Shown: positions 60,646 to 64,000 of the stretch, in pieces
Position numbering within the stretch: the stretch's first letter is position 1
Layout of the letters: each line of letters opens with the position of its first letter
Source: CAZEAP01 sp964510315
GTDB lineage: Bacteria; Planctomycetota; Brocadiia; SM23-32
DNA: 64,000 nucleotides
Direction: 5' to 3'
Assembly (NCBI GenBank): GCA_964510315.1
Contig: CAZEAP010000011.1
Span: 40,425-104,424, forward strand
Notes under the pieces: model-generated
Database searches by the model: none
What the model saw: only the letters and a program-made list of their open reading frames with translations
What the model was told of the DNA's origin: nothing
Position numbers and translations under genes: made by a program

Positions 60646-61119
60646 TTATGCGTTTTCCGCCAGTGTCATCCCAAGAATGCGAAGTCCGAAAGTGAGGACG
60701 ACAGCCAGAAAGAGGAGACCTAGTTCGAGCCACATCCCATTGAACAGGGTCGCCAGCATGCCAATTGGGACAACTCCAATTCCCAGAATGAAAAGCCCGA
60801 TGAGGACTGCAAAAACGCCCCAGAGAATCCAGGTGAGCAGAAGTCCCATTAACCAGCCGGTGAGCCCGAAAACGAATGAGGAGATGAAGAAGCCGACACC
60901 GGCCCACGGACGGGTGGGGGGGATTAGCGCAAGCGGTAGCAGAATCACAATGTTGAATGCGAGTGTCAGGACTGAAAGAAGGATCAGCCAAGGAAGAGCC
61001 TTCTCTGCGACCCAGACTGCGCCAAGTATGAACAGGACGGGAAGGGACAGCAAAGCCAACATGATTACCAGTGCGAAGGCATAGGTCCCGATCTGTGAAA
61101 TCGCCGATCTAACGCTCAT
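60646..61119 (-). CDS. Multi-TM protein of unknown function
   Basis: A 157-residue protein with about five hydrophobic segments (TYAFALVIMLALLSLPVLFI, LPWLILLSVLTLAFNIVIL, WAGVGFFISSFVFGLTGWLM, WILWGVFAVLIGLFILGIGV, LGLLFLAVVLTFGLRILGM). It overlaps the DUF6804 gene by 11 bp. No family recognised. Confidence 0.75.
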   Translation of the reverse strand: MSVRSAISQIGTYAFALVIMLALLSLPVLFILGAVWVAEKALPWLILLSVLTLAFNIVILLPLALIPPTRPWAGVGFFISSFVFGLTGWLMGLLLTWILWGVFAVLIGLFILGIGVVPIGMLATLFNGMWLELGLLFLAVVLTFGLRILGMTLAENA

Positions 61120-61462
61120 GTAGCCGACCTCCGCTCCTCGGGGGCGCGCGATGCTTACGCAGCGTGTGGAATGAAACTGCCAGCAAAACTACCGTTGCGA
61201 TGTTAACGACAGACCAGATTGCTCGCGTCAGATGAATGCGGACGATCGGATTATAGACCACGGCCGTGACGCCCAGTATCCACGCCCAGGGGATAGCCTC
61301 AATGTCCACAGCACGGACCGCCAAGTATGCACAGATTGCACAGAGGACGACGCGAAGAAGAACGTAGTAGCCGTATGGGTTCTCAGGATTGAGCGCCCAG
61401 AGCAGCATGATGATCGCAATGATCTGGGGCACCCATGGCCCGCGTTCCACCTCCTTTTTCAT
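61109..61462 (-). CDS. DUF6804-like small membrane protein
   Basis: A 117-residue protein from the ATG at 61462 (after GGAGGAGACC). Hydrophobic segments and the phrases NPYGYYVLLRVVLCAICAYL and YNPIVRIHLTRAIWSVVNIA fit the DUF6804 pattern. Function unknown. It lies between the RDD gene and another membrane protein, all leftward. Confidence 0.75.
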   Translation of the reverse strand: MKKEVERGPWVPQIIAIIMLLWALNPENPYGYYVLLRVVLCAICAYLAVRAVDIEAIPWAWILGVTAVVYNPIVRIHLTRAIWSVVNIATVVLLAVSFHTLRKHRAPPRSGGRLHER

Positions 61463-61537
61463 CTGGTCTCCTCCCCCCGTACGTCGCACTTGGCGTTGTG
61501 CCTGATCGGCGGAGCGTGGCGTTCTAAAGTCAGTGGC

Positions 61538-62902
61538 CTACTGTATTTCGCCGCGTTCGAGTTCGTCCCCCAGCCCATCAAGGCCCATGAGCATTCCCGA
61601 ACTGAAGTACTCCGTCAACGTTTGCTTCTCGCCGTCGCCACACCCTTCAACGAGCTTCTCCATGAGAGTCGTCATCCGTGCCATCTGGCTGGAAGTTAAG
61701 CGGTCATCCGGAGTCTCCAGCAATTGCTGAAGTTCAAACGCATCCTTGAGGGTAAGGTTCTCAGCCGCAAGCTCGACCATGATGTCCTCGCTAGTTGCCA
61801 CCAATTCCGGCTTCTCTGCGCGTAGGCGGGCGAGCCCCTTCGCCCCTGCCTGTTCAGCCACGATCCCGCCGAGGCGTATTGCGTCGGCTGCGGTGATTTC
61901 CGTCCACGTTTTCCCCAGGTGTCGCTGGGTCAGGTCCGGCAGGTAGTCAGCAAAAAACTTGGCAGACGCTTCGCGGCAACCCTCAGAGTAGAACTGAGCG
62001 AAGGGGCCGGCTTCGTCAAAACCTTCCCGAACCCCATCCTCGAGGGTCCGCCGAAGATCGGCCTCCTGAGACGGAACTATGCCAGCGTGTGGCCGGCCCA
62101 CCGCAGGAAGCCCCCCGACACCATTCAACTCCTGAAAGGCGCGCTCTCGGGCGAAGTCTTCCACGAGTGACCTCAGCCCACCCAGCCCACCCACTCCCCA
62201 ACACATCAACAGGAATACCAGTACGCCGACCAGGAGCTTATGAGCCAAGGTGAGATTTGCACTGCTGACAACTGCGGTATGGGTCCACCTATCGTGCCAC
62301 ATTCTCCGCGTGGAGCCGAAGACAGAAAGAGGTTCAAGCGGGATGAACCGTATCAGAGAACGTAAGAAAGCAGTTGCTGCATCGATTCCCTGGCCGTCTT
62401 CTCCGACTACCCTGGTGCGCAACAACATCTTGCCGATCGTCCTACCGGACGTGCCCTCAAGCGAAACATAGTAGAGCAGAAACACGGCGATGCCGAAAAA
62501 AAACGGATGGTTCGAAACGTCCACGTCACACAGAAGAAACAAGAAGAGCGACACGACGAACCCCACAACGCGAATAAGACCCATATCAATCATGTATTCA
62601 GCCCACCGCCGGCCCCTGCTTGCCGGCTCTCCGATCCAAACCGGCATGTGGATGCCTTGTTCTTGCCCACGGGTCATTGCCGCTAGTTTCTCTGTTTCGC
62701 CCCTCACCTCGCCACGATCACGACCGGCGTCGGGAGACCATGAAGGAGTAGCCTCTGCTATGCTGTCTTCCTTCGCCCGAACGAAACGGACTTTCTGCTT
62801 GCAGTTGGGGCAGGTCATCTCACGGTCAAGATAAGATGGCTTACCACGTCCGATCTTCCCGCAGTTCGGACAACGCATGCGAATGCGCCCTTCTTCTGCC
62901 AT
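61538..62902 (-). CDS. RDD-family membrane protein with N-terminal zinc ribbon
   Basis: A 454-residue protein, start at 62902 after AGGAG. N-terminal zinc ribbon (MRCPNCGKIG and MTCPNCKQKV), linker, RDD domain (SRGRRWAEYMIDMGLIRVVG, GTSGRTIGKMLLRTRVVGED) with about four membrane helices, then a 190-residue soluble helical C-terminal region (YSEGCREASAKFFADYLPDL). It is the first gene behind a sigma70-type promoter whose spacer holds an SOS-box palindrome. Function unknown. Confidence 0.82.
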   Translation of the reverse strand: MAEEGRIRMRCPNCGKIGRGKPSYLDREMTCPNCKQKVRFVRAKEDSIAEATPSWSPDAGRDRGEVRGETEKLAAMTRGQEQGIHMPVWIGEPASRGRRWAEYMIDMGLIRVVGFVVSLFLFLLCDVDVSNHPFFFGIAVFLLYYVSLEGTSGRTIGKMLLRTRVVGEDGQGIDAATAFLRSLIRFIPLEPLSVFGSTRRMWHDRWTHTAVVSSANLTLAHKLLVGVLVFLLMCWGVGGLGGLRSLVEDFARERAFQELNGVGGLPAVGRPHAGIVPSQEADLRRTLEDGVREGFDEAGPFAQFYSEGCREASAKFFADYLPDLTQRHLGKTWTEITAADAIRLGGIVAEQAGAKGLARLRAEKPELVATSEDIMVELAAENLTLKDAFELQQLLETPDDRLTSSQMARMTTLMEKLVEGCGDGEKQTLTEYFSSGMLMGLDGLGDELERGEIQ

Positions 62903-63005
62903 GGCCCCATCTCCTGTTTCTGGATTCCTCTGATTGGGCTTGGGCCTTACCGACTCCAAGCCGTCACTGACCCGCCCCCTTCGATCCATCGGATAGTGCC
63001 AGAAA

Positions 63006-63034
63006 AGTATACCGAACGTGCGTTCGCCTGTCAA
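63006..63034 (-). promoter_or_regulatory. Sigma70 promoter with LexA-type box filling its spacer
   Basis: Minus strand TTGACA (63034-63029), exactly 17 nt, TATACT (63011-63006). The spacer contains CGAACGTGCGTTCG (63013-63026), the perfect palindromic GAAC-N4-GTTC SOS box. Transcription would start near 62999 and enter the RDD gene at 62902. Confidence 0.8.
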
Positions 63035-63191
63035 CCGCCCGATTGACCGCACGCAGATGTCCCATGCCGCTGCTCAGACGGCCCTTTTACCTTTGGGGAA
63101 GAGGGTGGCAGGAATGCCCCTTGATTGCCCCGCCACCCCGAGGTAAGGGGGTGTCAGTGGATCGTAACGTGACTTCTGCACGGAGGATACG

Positions 63192-63713
63192 ATGAGCAGC
63201 GCGGAACACGTCGCGTTCTACACGCGCATCTCGACCGACGAGGATCACCAGAAGTACTCCCTCGGCGCGCAGCGCGAGCGCCTGGAGGCGTTTTGCACCT
63301 CGCAGTACGGCGACGACTGGGAGCTGTTCAAGGTCTACCGCGACGCCGAAAGCGGCACCCACATGAACCGGCCCGGCCTGGAAGAGATGCTCTATGACGC
63401 CGAGACCGGCGCGTTCGGCACGCTGCTGGTCTTCCGCGTTGACCGGCTTTCCCGGAAGGTCCGCGAGCTGGCTCAGATGGTGGACGAGCTGACGCAGCAT
63501 GGCGTGACGCTCCGCAGCATCACCGAGCCGTTCGACACCGCCAGCGCCGCGGGCAAGATGATGCTTCAGGTGCTGGGCGTCTTCGCCGAGTTCGAGCTAT
63601 CCACCGTACACGTCAGGTCAGGCATTTCCGGGATCCTCTTCAGGCGTACATGTTTAGCGTCGGCGCCGCGGAGCGGCGCGGTCGTGCAGGCCGTGGAACG
63701 CCACGGCGCGTGA
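63192..63713 (+). pseudogene. Truncated serine recombinase
   Basis: Starts at ATG 63192 behind GGAGG. The resolvase catalytic domain is good: FYTRISTDEDHQKYSLGAQR with catalytic S14, FRVDRLSRKVRELAQM, and GKMMLQVLGVFAEFELSTV. After this (near 63605) the sequence turns into unrelated codons (HVRSGISGILFRRTCLASAP) and stops after 173 residues, while intact large serine recombinases have 450 or more. The DNA-binding part is missing. Confidence 0.85.
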
Positions 63714-64000
63714 ATGTCAGCCCTTGTCTTTACCCATATTTCCGCGCAGTACGGTCAATGCGCGTAGTAAGGGCTTACTTGGCGTAACCCCTTGCGGAAG
63801 TATGTGATACGTCTGACATATCCCTGCCGACCGGCGGCTTGCGTTATGTCCCACGCCTCCTGCACACGGCAGCCCCCAGCCCCGCAGGGGCGGCACATAC
63901 CAGCCCGGGGCGCAGCCCTGGGGACCCGGGTGTCCCTCCAAAACAGTTGAGCCCTGTAGGGGCGAGACATACGCGGGCAGCCAGGCCTCGTCCGGTACGT
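63714..64000. other. Repeat-like sequence after the recombinase
   Basis: No gene. Contains GC-rich stem sequences (CCCCGCAGGGGCGG near 63880; GCCCGGGGCGCAGCCCTGGG near 63903; GAGCCCTGTAGGGGCGA near 63950), of the kind seen in dispersed repeats of metagenome-derived genomes. Confidence 0.45.

Noticed and set aside
1..64000. tRNA, rRNA, tmRNA, RNase P RNA
   Set aside because: I scanned by eye for T-loop and other conserved cores and found none; a covariance search could still find something.
1..64000. CRISPR array
   Set aside because: No regularly spaced short repeats. The repeated units in 42-52 kb are Rhs core segments and not spacer-repeat structures.

Overview
The window is high-GC bacterial DNA with closely packed genes and no rRNA or tRNA that I could recognise. 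The gene repertoire points to Planctomycetota or a close relative: solenoid-rich secreted proteins (HEAT, alpha/alpha toroid, PQQ-type propeller), MoxR plus DUF58, a Tad-type secretion locus, four-helix-bundle and Rhs remnants, and a LexA with the classic AG cleavage site. This placement is an inference, because no marker gene in the window fixes the phylum.

Layout. 1-7.1 kb (minus): a carbohydrate ABC-importer operon (TPR lipoprotein, solute-binding protein, two permeases, UgpC-type ATPase) ending in a large unknown protein cut by the window edge. 7.2-13.1 kb: transporters and housekeeping (DMT permease, M14 peptidase, AzgA-type purine permease, FHA protein, MgtC-like protein, a four-repeat HNR protein). 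13.4-18.6 kb (plus): propeller protein, toroid protein, MoxR ATPase, DUF58 protein, closed by a strong hairpin. 18.6-22.2 kb (minus): rpsU, murD, a lipoprotein and an OmpA-type protein. 22.5-29.2 kb (minus): a Tad/Flp-type set (TadE, CpaB fused to a TPR-like tail, CpaE, CpaF, TadB, TadC) with no pilin, secretin or prepilin peptidase in the window. 29.6-40.7 kb: metallo-hydrolase, CsgG-like lipoprotein, THEP1 NTPase, an orphan AddA-like helicase-nuclease, GNAT enzyme, a toroid membrane protein, a UDP-sugar epimerase, a zinc-ribbon protein behind a near-consensus promoter, and a TlpA fusion.

40.9-52.7 kb is the accessory island and the most unusual part. Five truncated Rhs modules (called A-E here, from low to high coordinate) lie in the same minus-strand orientation. 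Each keeps a short, similar piece of Rhs core and then a different C-terminal tip, and each is followed by a different gene: zinc-ribbon membrane proteins, small multi-TM proteins, or large secreted HEAT-repeat proteins. This resembles an orphan rhs-tip/immunity array. Three tips (A, B, E) share a cysteine-rich motif I do not recognise, and D has a shorter version. The array shows decay: frameshifts, small repeat insertions, an ISL3-like transposase tail, and a broken four-helix-bundle gene at its downstream border.

53.0-58.8 kb returns to core metabolism: phosphohexomutase, cation transporter, pyrBI, a PAS-SpoIIE phosphatase and an isopropylmalate-dehydrogenase-type enzyme. 58.8-64 kb is again mobile in character: a foldback repeat, a truncated gene, lexA, three membrane-protein genes behind a sigma70-type promoter whose spacer is filled by a GAAC-N4-GTTC SOS-box palindrome, a truncated serine recombinase and dispersed repeat sequence. 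A second GAAC-N4-GTTC palindrome overlaps the rpsU promoter, so LexA may connect these loci.
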